A stretch of DNA of 64,000 nucleotides, from assembly GCA_958295665.1 (NCBI GenBank), contig OY282560.1, positions 51,522,333-51,586,332 on the forward strand, read 5' to 3'. This document shows positions 11,147 to 21,439 of the stretch, one piece after another. Made by a program: the position numbers and the translations under genes. Origin of the DNA: Tipula vernalis. Its lineage: Eukaryota; Arthropoda; Insecta; Diptera; Tipulidae. Every line of letters begins with the position of its first letter. The first letter of the stretch is position 1. The notes below the pieces were generated by a model. That model made no database searches and was not told where the DNA came from. It saw only the letters and a program-made list of their open reading frames with translations.

Positions 11147-11810
11147 CTGTATCGGGTACGTTAATCACCACATCATTTGTCTCAGTACTATTGCACGAAT
11201 TCATTTGATCATCGTACTCCCCCTCATTCGTCAAATTGCTATTACAGCTATTGTTCGAACAATTATTTGGTTCATCTACAATGGACGTGTCCGAATACGA
11301 GCATTTCACTTCATCAGGAAATTTGACATGTTTCTTACCACTACCACCACCACCACCACCACTTCCACCTAATTTCGTCGAACCGATATTTTTAGACAGA
11401 CTATTCTTTAAATTCTTACAATTGACAAATTTATTCGTCGTTGATTTGATTTTCGATAAATTCGTTTTATCTAACAATTTAATTTTATTATGGCTATTAC
11501 TACAACTATTACTATTATTACTGTTATGAATAATATTATTACTATTTATACTATTATTATTGTTATTATTTAAGTTTAACTTGATGTCGAGCATATCTTT
11601 TTCATTGATGGCATTATCTGTTTCTGTCGCCTCTTGTATCTCGCCTATAATTTGACAGTTTTTATATTGACATAATTTTATATGCGGCTGCTGTTGCTGA
11701 TTATGTTGATGATGATGATGATGATGGTGGTGATGCTTATTTGTTGATCCTGTTACTTGTGTGCTCGTCACATGGTGATGAGTGGGCGATGGCGGAGTAT
11801 AATTAACATT
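11147..11810 (-). CDS. host gene exon 4: low-complexity tail of a membrane protein
   Basis: The exon is bounded by an acceptor at 11811-11812 (gtcgacag/AATG) and a donor at 11146 (GATACAG/gtgagt). It encodes residues ~121-341 of the spliced protein and ends in phase 1. It carries a His run (about residues 146-154), a Gln run, an Asn/Ser-rich middle, a Gly run (~267-277) and then KKHVKFPDEV (~279-288). It ends in an acidic Asn/Ser-rich stretch. HVKF fits the loose RVxF pattern for protein phosphatase 1 docking, but this is only a pattern match. The tail should be cytoplasmic and mostly disordered. The next exon is not found in the window. Confidence 0.75.
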
Positions 11811-11909
11811 CTGTCGACATCGGACAGGCAAAAAAGATACAATATGTGGATAGAATATTATTAATGAAATAAAGAATTTTTCACAATTTTTTTTACGAAA
11901 TATACTCAC

Positions 11910-12002
11910 ATGTTTGACTACATCATTTCGTGAATCACCTCCACCACCTCGACCTACTTTATACTCTTGATATTGTGATATCACGCAGAGAAGACAATAA
12001 AT
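11910..12002 (-). CDS. host gene exon 3: last membrane segment
   Basis: The acceptor is a T-rich tract ending atctag at 12003 and the donor is ACAT/gtgagtat at 11909. The 93-nt exon is phase 0 at both ends and reads IYCLLCVISQYQEYKVG followed by GRGGGG. Joined to exon 2 it completes a continuous hydrophobic segment (FFIMCLN plus IYCLLCVIS), and the phases agree. The following 99-nt intron (11909-11811) is open in the same frame, so an unspliced form would stay in frame. The family resemblance to small insect multi-pass membrane proteins with a CVISQYQEY-like end is from memory and unverified. Confidence 0.75.
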
Positions 12003-12014
12003 CTAGATGAAATA

Positions 12015-12660
12015 AAATAAACAAAAATGTTTTCCATGAAAAAAATATGCCAAACATTATTTGTCTGTTATCTCTCTCAATATACGTTTGTTACGTTTTT
12101 GCTCATCTGTCATGTTATTGGGTTTGGGATATTATGGCCAAGTTTTTTTTTTTTTTTTTTTGCACAATATGATACCCAGTGGCTACAAGATAATAATTTG
12201 CTTGAGTTATAAATCGATTAATTTAAAGAATAGACAACAACACACAAACACGCAAAATTTAACTTGCGAAAAATTTGACCTTAATTCTTCGTTCATCTCC
12301 GCGCATAAAAACGTATTTTTACGAGAGTTTTATCTTGATAATCTCTTGTCTTGATTAATGTTGAAAATATACTGTACGAATTTATGTGTACGAGTATAAT
12401 GCGCCTTAAGGGTCAGAAAATTTTATTAAGTGGTATAAATTTCAATTATGGAAATGTTTATGGTAGATTTCGAAATAATTTACTGATTAGATGAGTAACT
12501 GACACTTTCTACGAATTGGATGATTATGTCCCATTAGTATTTGGAATTTTTATTTTTTGCTATATTTTAATTAAAATACGGGGAATTAAAAAATTAATTA
12601 ATTATTTTAATTAGAATATCGCGGCTATATAAATAAATTTTACAAAATCTGCGGATACCG
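12015..12660. other. no gene seen; AT-rich intronic DNA with a poly-T run
   Basis: The stretch contains a T run at about 12144-12161 and no conserved motif. It forms the downstream edge of the large host intron beside exon 3. Confidence 0.4.
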
Positions 12661-12686
12661 CCCCCGCATTCCTCGCTCTACGTTAG

Positions 12687-13270
12687 TTAACCAAAATCCG
12701 AAAAGGGACAAAATTTATTGACAGTTATTGTTAAACGGAAAATATTAACGGGTACACCGGAACTGTCAATCTCGCTAGATGTTGAACTAATCGCAAGCGG
12801 ACTTTTAGTTTGCTTACGTAGTAGTCGTAATTGTAGTATTGTGTTGAACAAAAATATTGCGAAGTAAACCATTTCATCCCAATTGTCATAATCTGTAGCC
12901 GCGAAATTTTGGAGATATTTCTTAAGTGTGTTAATAGACCTGTTAAGCGCTGCATTTGTCTGCGGATGAAAACTTGTAGTGGTTATATGGTTAATCTTGA
13001 GAAATTTTGCAGATATTCCCAAATAGATTGCTTATGAATCTGAATACAAGTTTCGTTATAAACTGCTTACATAAGGAATTCACTAACGTAGAAGCGTTTT
13101 CATCAGGCAGAAGAATGACATCCGCGAAATTAGTCAACTTGCATTGATGTCTAGAAGAACTTTCATTTTTTTAAACCTTAACTTCGCGTAACATATTCGG
13201 CCAATAGTAGTTCATTCGAATTCTCGTATATGTTCGGAAAACTCCTGCATAACCTCCAATAGTAAATTCT
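12687..13270 (-). pseudogene. gypsy-2 integrase remnant
   Basis: Near 13265-13175 the minus strand reads IGGYAGVFRTYTRIRMNYYWP, the conserved end of the integrase HHCC module. At 13022-12830 it reads ITTTSFHPQTNAALNRSINTL, the catalytic-Glu region of the core, where the expected Glu is replaced by Asn. The two pieces are in different frames, and the core between them is mostly lost. This cannot act as an integrase. Confidence 0.7.
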
Positions 13271-14123
13271 GCTTTTCGTTTTGTTTTACAATAGGTTCTG
13301 TGATGATTTGGATACCACTACTCTACAGTACGGGATTCTTGTCGAGTTGTTCTTGCTTCTCTTCTTTTTTTCTTCATCCTACATAGTTGCCTGTTCTCTT
13401 CAGTTTGCCCTTACAATAACCCGTACTTCTTCTTCGCGTATCCTGCTGAGTGCATTCGCCGCTGTGTGACGCCCGGACATCTGCTACCGGTTATGAATTT
13501 CGTTCAAAACAGCACGTACGTCATATTGGCTAGCATCTTTCATTAGGATAAATATCCTGCCAAAATTGTATTGGTTGTTTTGGCATTTGTGGGAATGTTA
13601 AAATTTTTTTTTGGTTAGTTGGTGCAGCAGTTCTGCAATTGTAGCGAAGGATGGTACGAACTTCCTATAGTACCCCGCGAGGCATAGTAAGCTTTTGGTT
13701 TCATTCATGTTCTATAACCTCTTCTGTCTCTGGGCTCGGTTTTATCCCTTCAGGAATGATAATGTGACCTAAGTGCTCGATTAGGATAGGAGTCGCCTTT
13801 TGTTGCCTTATTAAATCTTCGGTAGTCTCCTACCACTCTCCACTTTACTTTCCTATTTTTGTTCAAACAAATCGACCCCAACACTAAAGGACTATTGAAT
13901 GGACTGGTGCTGTGGGTGATCTTCAGTCCTTGAGGAATTCGATGCAGTCTGTTGTTTATTGGAGGTGTGTTATCGTGAAGATGTACGTGGTGTCTGACAC
14001 GAGTTAGGTGGAGTCTTTAACGTTTAGATTTTTATCTGGAGTTAGAATTTCTAGTTCAATTATGAGATCAGATGTCGTTAATTCAGAACATTGTGATCTA
14101 GAGAGGTGATTTTAAAATCGTCC

Positions 14124-14387
14124 TCAAATATTTGAAATTTGTGAGGTATTTTTAGGTCCATTGGCATTTCTGTGTGTGTATAAATACACCCGGGAGTCGT
14201 TACGGCTTCTTTGCCAATTTCCTAGAAAAGAGATTTGCCTCTCCGATATATCCGATTTGTATTTAATTATTTTCTTTTTGATTATTGACACTAAAGCTGC
14301 TAGATCTATTAGCAGGGTTGACTGTTCCCTGGATATTGCTAATTTCAAATTTACCACATCGTGGGAAAATTTGTGTTTCGATACCAA
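14124..14387 (-). pseudogene. gypsy-2 aspartic protease, active site lost
   Basis: The 87-residue open piece contains REQSTLLIDLAALVSIIKK. This matches the protease active-site region LIDTGAxVSII of gypsy elements, with DTGA changed to DLAA, so the catalytic triad is gone. The surrounding residues (NLKLAISREQ, EICLSDISD on the shadow strand) do not add a second domain. The identification rests on this single motif and on its position upstream of RT remnants. Confidence 0.6.
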
Positions 14388-14400
14388 TTTGGATTGGTGA

Positions 14401-15135
14401 AACTTTAGTTCATCTGGGGATGCGTGGATTTGACCGAGTTAGGTGATGAATGGTTCCGTTGGCGGCTAAGCCGTTCTTATTGCTTCGTTTTGAGTATTTT
14501 CTGCTTTTCTTAAGATATTTCAGTTATAGTTTAAGGGTAGTACCGAGGCAGAACTCTACCGAGGTAAAGCTCTGGAGTGAAGATTAGAGAGATCATTAAA
14601 ACAGTAAACATCTCAGATGAACGCTGACCGTTCAAGCTGCATTGTAAAATATTGCCTCATTCATTATATTAAGCAGATTTCGCTTCTTGACATTTCTTCC
14701 TGTTCCAAACGTGAAAAAATAACTCGGCCGAAATCGACTCCCATCCAACGAGGAGACAATAGAGAAGATATTTTGACAAATAAATAGCCTTTTTATTTAA
14801 ATAGCTGACTTTTCACTTTTCTCTCACACGAAAAAGATGAAAAGAAAATGGAGTGGGGAAAGTGGTCTGCCTCCCACTAGCATGAGAATGAATTGGTAAA
14901 AGGCAGAGAGCGGTTATTGTTTATTACAAGGCAAATAAAGAAGGACATTCTGGATCCCGAGAGACACAACACTGACCATATGCTTCCAACATGCGAGTTG
15001 ATGCACTTCTCTGTATTTCATTATGTGGAAATTGACTCAGAAAAGTTAAATGTTGGCTGTTTTTCTGGTGGAAGGGAAAATGCAGAATTTGTTCACAGAT
15101 CACGGCTCGTCTGAACGCGGCTAAATCCAAAAAAT
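14401..15135. other. no recognisable gene
   Basis: This may include the 5' end of gypsy element 2 (expected LTR and Gag side, about 14400-14750), but no repeat pair or protein motif supports it. The short open frames near 14893-15142 are unconvincing. Confidence 0.35.
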
Positions 15136-15340
15136 CTTGCACTTCTGTTTATTTTATGGCATTATGTTCCCTAAGGTCTAACAAATAAGATAAAAGTTTT
15201 TTTGAAATCATCCACCGACCAGTTTACATTTTCGCGCCAAAATTCGAAAATTGGAACGAAAAAAATCGGTTTTTTGTCTGAAAAAGTGAAATATCTTATT
15301 TTGTATGCCCTTTCGGAGGATTCCAGCATACAAAGATCGA
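15136..15340 (+). repeat. left terminal inverted repeat of the long-TIR transposon
   Basis: Matches the reverse complement of about 17390-17589. Similarity continues inwards with gaps to the phrase AAAGTCTCAGGAAGAGAAT near 15350. Confidence 0.85.
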
Positions 15341-15580
15341 AAGAGGAAAGTCTCAGGAAGAGAATGCAGAAAAGTACAGGTCAAAAGGTTGCTAATTTTC
15401 GGATTATTTCTCTCTTTGTCGGCAGATGTTTTCTAAACACATACGTGGGGAGAATTATTTTAAATAAATCAAAACTCATGAAAGTTGAGAAGAACAAAAA
15501 CCTTTATTTCAGTAACATTAATTCAAGTTTGATTTAATTAATTATATGTGGTTACTATTATATTCAATTACAGCTCTCTA

Positions 15581-17325
15581 TTATTTATCATTATAATCTG
15601 GGTGGTTTTCAGAAACTTGATATTTGTTCCACATTGTCTTGAAATCAGAATGCACTGTCTCCATGGCTTGTTCACTGTAAAATCCCAACCCTCTTCTATG
15701 GCCTTCACACAAATCTTCTATATGATAAAATACTGCATGTACTTTTGGTGTGACTGATAGCCCTAGGGCCAAATAGCTAGTCTTGAATTGAGCGTTAGAT
15801 TCGTTGTAACAATCATTTAATACGATTCCAAAACAATTGTGAACTACACGATCAAAATCCTTTAGTGTTTCCACATATTTCAAACAACCAATGGAGCAAA
15901 ACGATCGCAGAATATCCATTTGATTGTTTCAGTAACAAATTCATCTTGCATATGGCTGACTATTTTATTAACCACACCAAGCATTAGATGTAGTTCTGGA
16001 GGAGGAATAATGCCAAGAATCTTTTTATCGTCACCAGCTGAAAAAACTGGAGGATTGATACAGCTTTTGAAATTTTTCGCATTTTTCATTATCGATCCGC
16101 CAGCGTTTCTCCAAGCTTCAAAACATGAGGTTGAGTTTCCCACAGTTCGCCGAGGTCCGACGTGCTCCAAATTTGTGCTTTCACAAAAGCACCATGTACA
16201 AGGGTACGTCGATGAATGAGACATAATCCCTGTCAGAATATTGGCTAATTTGAGATCAGTGACTATCGTACCAGAAAAATCCTCAATTTTCAATATTTTC
16301 CATATTGCTGACACGTTTTCATAATTCTCTTGAGCCGATTTCACAATAGCAACAATAAAGATTTTCTTAACGCCTGAGTCAGCAAAAGCTTTAGCAAACA
16401 CGCCATCATCATACTTTTGACGTTTTTTCTCCTGTTGACAAATTTCAGTTGAATCATCTTGTACAGACAGGCACACCTTAAAAAAACCACCGCCACCGCC
16501 AATTCCAAATCTTAAGTACTGATTTCTAATATCCCGTTGTTTCTCGATATGAGAAAGAAAATCTTCAAGAGTATGGCAGTAAACAATGGGACATTGGATT
16601 GGTGTGCTCATTCGAGCTTTGATGGTTACAAAATCTATTGTCTTAGCAAAAAAGAAACTTTTTACCTCGCCATTCTTCTGTTCCAGGCTTTTTTCAATCC
16701 TGGCTCAATTATCGCCCGCTTTTTGGTAGCAACTATCAAAGCGGTCGCTATATCAAGAGTAGTCTTTGTACTAAGATTAAATTTTGTTTTGATTTTCAAA
16801 CAATCGGCTGTGGATATATTCGAAGCTGGTTCCTCTTCATTTTTCTCGTGGGGATTTATGAATAATTTCATGGAGTTTCCTCCACGTGCCTGAGTAAGGG
16901 AGACCATCGAATCTTTTTTTGTTTACTTCGTTACTTCGAGCAATCTGGCACAAATAGCACTGACAGGGATTTTGAGTCCTAGTTCTCGTAGTTAAACTTA
17001 CACTCAAAAACTTAAAATAATCAGGTAGCTCGACAGTTTTGGAGGGAACGATTCTTAGATCGGCACTGGGAAGTTGTCGGTAGACGTTCCGTTTGCATCC
17101 AGCACAAACAACAAGTCTTTCTTCACACAAGATATTGTCCACACGATGTTTCAGTAATTTTTCTAGATTCGATTGCAGCGAGGCTTCTATCTTGAACATG
17201 ACATTATTCTTTTTTAAGCACAACAAACAAATTTTACTCCGGTTCTCTTCGTGTGAATGTGCGCGGGCAACTTTTGGAGGATTAAAAATTTTCGGCATTA
17301 TGGAAAACTGAAATGAACTGATCAA
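15581..17325 (-). pseudogene. transposase-like protein of the long-TIR element, frameshifted
   Basis: Three main pieces lie in order on the minus strand: 17325-16837, 16611-15880 and 15919-15581, with a bridging piece at 16907-16662. The N-terminal part has paired cysteines (CLLCLKK, CAGCKR, CQCYLC) that look like zinc-binding modules, then GLPYSGTWRKLHEIIH. The central part has a Gly run, GTIVTDLKLANILTG (a candidate catalytic Asp), STYPCTWC and IPPPELHLMLGVVNK. The C-terminal part has TPKVHAVFYHI and GLGFYSEQAMETVHSDFK (a candidate Glu). Full length would be about 560-580 residues. The combination resembles unannotated proteins I recall from insects and cnidarians; this is memory only. Function as a transposase is inferred from the flanking TIRs. 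Confidence 0.7.
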
Positions 17326-17384
17326 GGCGAGGAAGACAAGTTTTCTGCTTTTCTTGTAATCTGCCTACTGCATTCTTTTCTTGT

Positions 17385-17589
17385 AACCTGCCTACAGTAT
17401 TCTCTTCCTGAGACTTTTCATAAAACATAAGATATTTCACTTTTTCAGATCAAAAAATCATTTTTTAGGTTCCAATTTTCGAATTTTGGCGCGATAATAA
17501 AAACTGGTCGGTGGATGATTTCAAAAAAAATTTTATCTTATTCATTAGACCTTAGGGAACATGATGCCATAAAAAAAAAGAAGTGCAAG
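17385..17589 (-). repeat. right terminal inverted repeat of the long-TIR transposon
   Basis: Inverted copy of the left end. Its inner part carries a tandem ~27-bp duplication (CTGCCTAC(T/A)G...TTCTTGTAA, 17350-17400) that the left arm lacks. Confidence 0.85.
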
Positions 17590-18139
17590 CCAGAATAGTT
17601 CAACTAGAGGATTTAATTTTAAAATATTCTGGAAATTAAAGATTTTCGCCATTCATGAAAAAGAAAGATCTAATTTTAAAATATTCCGGAAGATGGGGTT
17701 TATATTCTAATTTTAAAATTAAATCTAAACTTGACAGACTATTTTATAATTAAATTTTCCTTTTCGAGAAATTGTTAAAAAAGAAAATTAAATTTAAAAA
17801 ATTTTGTAAATTTTGATTTTCAGAACTTTTGGAAAAGGAATATTTAATTTTAGAATATTCCGGAAAATGGAAAAATGAAGATTTACATTCTAATTTTTAA
17901 ATTTAATTTCCATTTTTAGACAATTTAAAAGTTAAATTTTCTTTTTTCGGAATATTTTAAATATAGATTGAAAAACTCCTTCCCCAAAATATTTTACAAT
18001 TAGATTTAGAATTTTCATTTTCCAGAAAATTTTAAAAATTAGACCGGAAACCCCTTTTTTCAGAATATTTTAAAATTAATCTTCTTTTTCCAGAATTGAA
18101 TCTTTTTTCTAAGAATTTTTTGAAAATTTATTCTTCATA

Positions 18140-21100
18140 ACACTTTATTTTATTCAAATGAGCTTATTCATAATCAAGTGTAATGATTGGTTTTTTAGCC
18201 TGGATCACAGCACTTCATCAATCTTGGATATTTTACCATGTAGATACTGCTTTATTACTCCTTAAACCGCCATTAATAGACTTCAGGAACGACTTCGTGG
18301 ATTTAACATTTTTCAGCCAATAGGAAGATTTAAAAATATTCTGAAAAGTGGGACTTTCCACTCTAATTTTGAAATATTCTGAAAAAGAGAGTTTAATGTT
18401 AAAATTAGGTAATCTCTAATTCCCAAAATATTCTAAAATTCAATCTTCCTTTCCCAACAATTCTGGAGCCTTAGAAAAAAAAGCTCTATTTTCCAGAGTA
18501 TTCTAAAATTAAAATTTTAAATTATTCTGGAAAATGTGGTTTTCATTCTAATTTTAAAATTAAATCTTCCTTTCCAAGAACTTCTGGTGAAGTTTAAAAT
18601 ATTTTATAAAATACAGATTTCTATTCTAATTTTAAAATTTTGGGAAAAGGAGATTATCACTATAACTTTGAAATATTCTGGAAAATGGAGATTTAATTTT
18701 AAATCAGGGATTCTCTAATTTTCAGACAATTTTCAAATGAAATCTTTCTCTTTCAGAATTTTGAAAATGAAAGGTTTAATTTTAACATATTATTGAAATA
18801 TTCTCTAAAATCGAGGTTTCTATTCTAATTATAAAATTATAGATTCAATCAAATTTTAAAACATTTTTTAAATTTGTTCCACTCTAAATTTGATGAAGAT
18901 ATCATTTTCAAATTAGAAAATCTCAGATCTTTTTCAGAATATTTTAAGATTAAATTCCTTTATTCCAGAAATTCTGGTATAATTCCTTATAAGAAAGAGC
19001 TAATTTTAAAATATGCTGGATAATGGAGACTTCTATTGTAAGAAATCCTGTCAGCATATTTTTATATTTGTTCTTCTATTCTGTCAGAATATTTACAAAT
19101 TAAATCTTCCTTTTCCGGAAATTCTGTAAAAGGAAAATTTAATTTTAAATTATTCTGGAAAATGAAGATTTTCAGAAAATGAGGAAAAGGAAGGTTTAAT
19201 ATAAAATTTTTCTTTAAAATGGAGATTCATTATAATTGAATAAATCTCCGTTTTCTAGAATATTTTTAAATTAAATTTTCCTTTTGCAGAATTTTTCGAT
19301 TGAGAAATGGAGACTTCCATTCTAATTAAAAAATAGTCTAGAAAATGATAGTTCTACTATAATTTTTAAATGTCCTGGAAAGGGGAAGTTTCCACTCTAA
19401 TAACAAAATATTCTGAAAACAGACACTTGATTTTAAGATTAGGAAATTTTTATTTTCCAAAATATTTTAAAATTAAGTCTTTCTTTACCAGGAAAACCGG
19501 TAAATAAAATTAAGTTTTATTATATTATGAAAAATAAGGATTTTCAAAATTTCTAGACAAGGAAAATTTAATTTCGAAGTATTGTGGAAAATAAAAACAT
19601 AATTTTAAAATTAAAATATAAATCTCTATTTCAAGAAAATTTTAAAATTAAATCAACCTGGAAAAATAAGATTTAATTTTAAAGTAAAATCAGTACTTTA
19701 AAATTAACACTTGTTTTTGCTGAAATTTTGGGAGATTTTCTAGAAAAGGACTATTTAATATTTAGATATTTTGTAAAACAAAGCTTTCCACTATAATTCT
19801 TAAAATATTCTGGTAAATGGAGATTCAGTTTCAAAATTTGAAAATATCCATTTCCTTGAAATATTCGGATTTATATTCTAATTATAAAATATTGTAGAAA
19901 ATGGAGCTTTCCACTCTAATTTTAAAATATTTGGAATTGTAGAGATTTAATTTGTAAAAAAATTAGGAAATCTCCATTTTCCTGAATATTTTAGTATTAA
20001 ATCTTCCTTTCTCAGAAATTTTTTAAAGAGAAAATTTCATTTTAAAATAATTCTCATTCTCATTTTAAAATTATATTTTCCTTTTCCATAAATATTTGAA
20101 ATTAGTCTGGAATATTCATTTTTCAGAGTTTTTTAAACTTCGATTGGAAATACCAACTTTCCAAAATATGTATTTCAAATTACAGTGGACACCTCCATTT
20201 TCCAGGATATTTTAAAATTAGAGTTAAAATTTTAATTTTGCACATTATTTTAAAAATAATTATTCATATTTCTTAATTTTTGAAAATGGGTGATTTAATT
20301 TTAAATATTCTGTCACATGATGGTTTCTACTCTAATTATAAAATATTTAAGAAAATCTAGATTTCTACTGTAATTTTAAAATATTCTGGGAATTGGAAGT
20401 TTCCATTCTTATTTTGAAATATTTTGGAAATAAATTCCATTTATATTAGTATTGTAAAATTAAATCTTCCTTTTCCGTAAATTCTGAGAAATTCCCATTT
20501 GGATTTTAAAATTAAATATCCATTTTACAGAATGTGAGAAACTAGGTAAATGTTTCTTTTCTAAAAAATTAGGAGAAGGAAAATTCAGTTTTAAAATATT
20601 TTAGAGAATTAAGAATATTGCCATTACTACTGGGAAAACAAGATTTAATTTTAAAACAAATATAATACATATAATTTAAAAATTAGAATGGAAATCTCCA
20701 TTTTCCCGAATATTTTAAAATGAAACCGTCCTTTTCCAGGAATTCCCTCAGAATTTCTAGAAAAGGATAATTTAATTTTGAAATATTCTATGAAATGATA
20801 AGATTTTTATAAAAAAATTTTAGGAAATTTATGTTCCCACTATATTTTTAAAAAATCATGGAAAATGGGGATTTAAATTTACAATTAAGAAATCTCTATT
20901 TTCCAGAATATTTTAAAATTAAACCTACCATTTTTGAAGTTCTAGAAAAGGAAGTTTTAATTTTAAAATATTCTGGCAAATAGAGGTTTCAACTTTAATT
21001 TTAAAATATTTTTGGAAATGGATATTTCCATTCAAAGTTTGAAATATTCTGTAAAATGGAATTTCCAGGCTAATTTTCAGGATTTCTGGAAAAAGATGAT

Positions 21101-21420
21101 TTAATTTAAAATTCCTTTTTAGAATGGGAATCTATATTTTTCAGAATAATTTAAAATTAAATCTTCTTGCTCCAGAAAATTTGTAGAAGAAAAATTTAAT
21201 TTGAAATTTTCTTTAAAATGAAAATTTCGGAACTTCTGGATTCTAGAAAATTATGATTTTCAATTTAATTCTAAACTGAAACCTCGATTTTTCAGAATAA
21301 TTTAGAATTAAGTTTTCTTTTCCAGAATTTCTGGAAAATAATGATTTAGTTTAGAAATATTCTGGAAAATGAGGACTTCCATTCTAATTTTAAAATTAAA
21401 TCTTTTTTCCCAATAATTTT
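18140..21420. repeat. higher-order satellite unit A (~3.3 kb)
   Basis: Landmarks here recur about 3.1-3.4 kb later: 18184-18270 (atgattggttttt...cagcactt) with 21479-21550; 18719-18860 with 22071-22200; 19020-19140 with 22391-22510; 20250-20420 with 23368-23560. The varying offsets show many indels, so the duplication is old. Confidence 0.65.
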
Positions 21421-21439
21421 TGGAAAATTTACAAAATGA

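Larger units (their letters stand above)
12660..14400 (-). mobile_element. Ty3/gypsy element 2, heavily decayed and internally deleted
   Basis: Minus-strand pieces occur in pol order: protease (14387-14124), the N-terminal edge of RT (~13895-13800), the C-terminal edge of RT with the tether (~13800-13570), the RNase H end motif (RHTAANALSRI, ~13450), the integrase zinc-finger segment (GGYAGVFRTYTRIRMNYYWP, ~13265-13175) and the integrase core end (HPQTNAALNRSI, ~12960). The RT catalytic core is missing: a GDYRRFNKAT motif joins almost directly to the post-YxDD segment EHLGHIIIPEGIKP. Frames change throughout and no LTRs are visible. Confidence 0.75.
15136..17589 (-). mobile_element. DNA transposon with ~200-bp terminal inverted repeats, family not recognised
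   Basis: The ends at 15136 and 17589 are inverted copies: each arm starts CTTGCACTTCT and shares TTCCCTAAGGTCTAA, CATCCACCGACCAGTTT and CGCGCCAAAATTCGAAAATT. The arms extend about 200 bp each. Immediately outside are CCAAAAAAT on the left and CCAGAATAG on the right, 6 of 9 alike, possibly a decayed 9-bp target duplication. Inside is one broken transposase-like gene on the minus strand. Long TIRs, ~2.45 kb length and a Cys-rich protein fit a cut-and-paste element. I cannot place it in a named superfamily with confidence. Confidence 0.8.
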
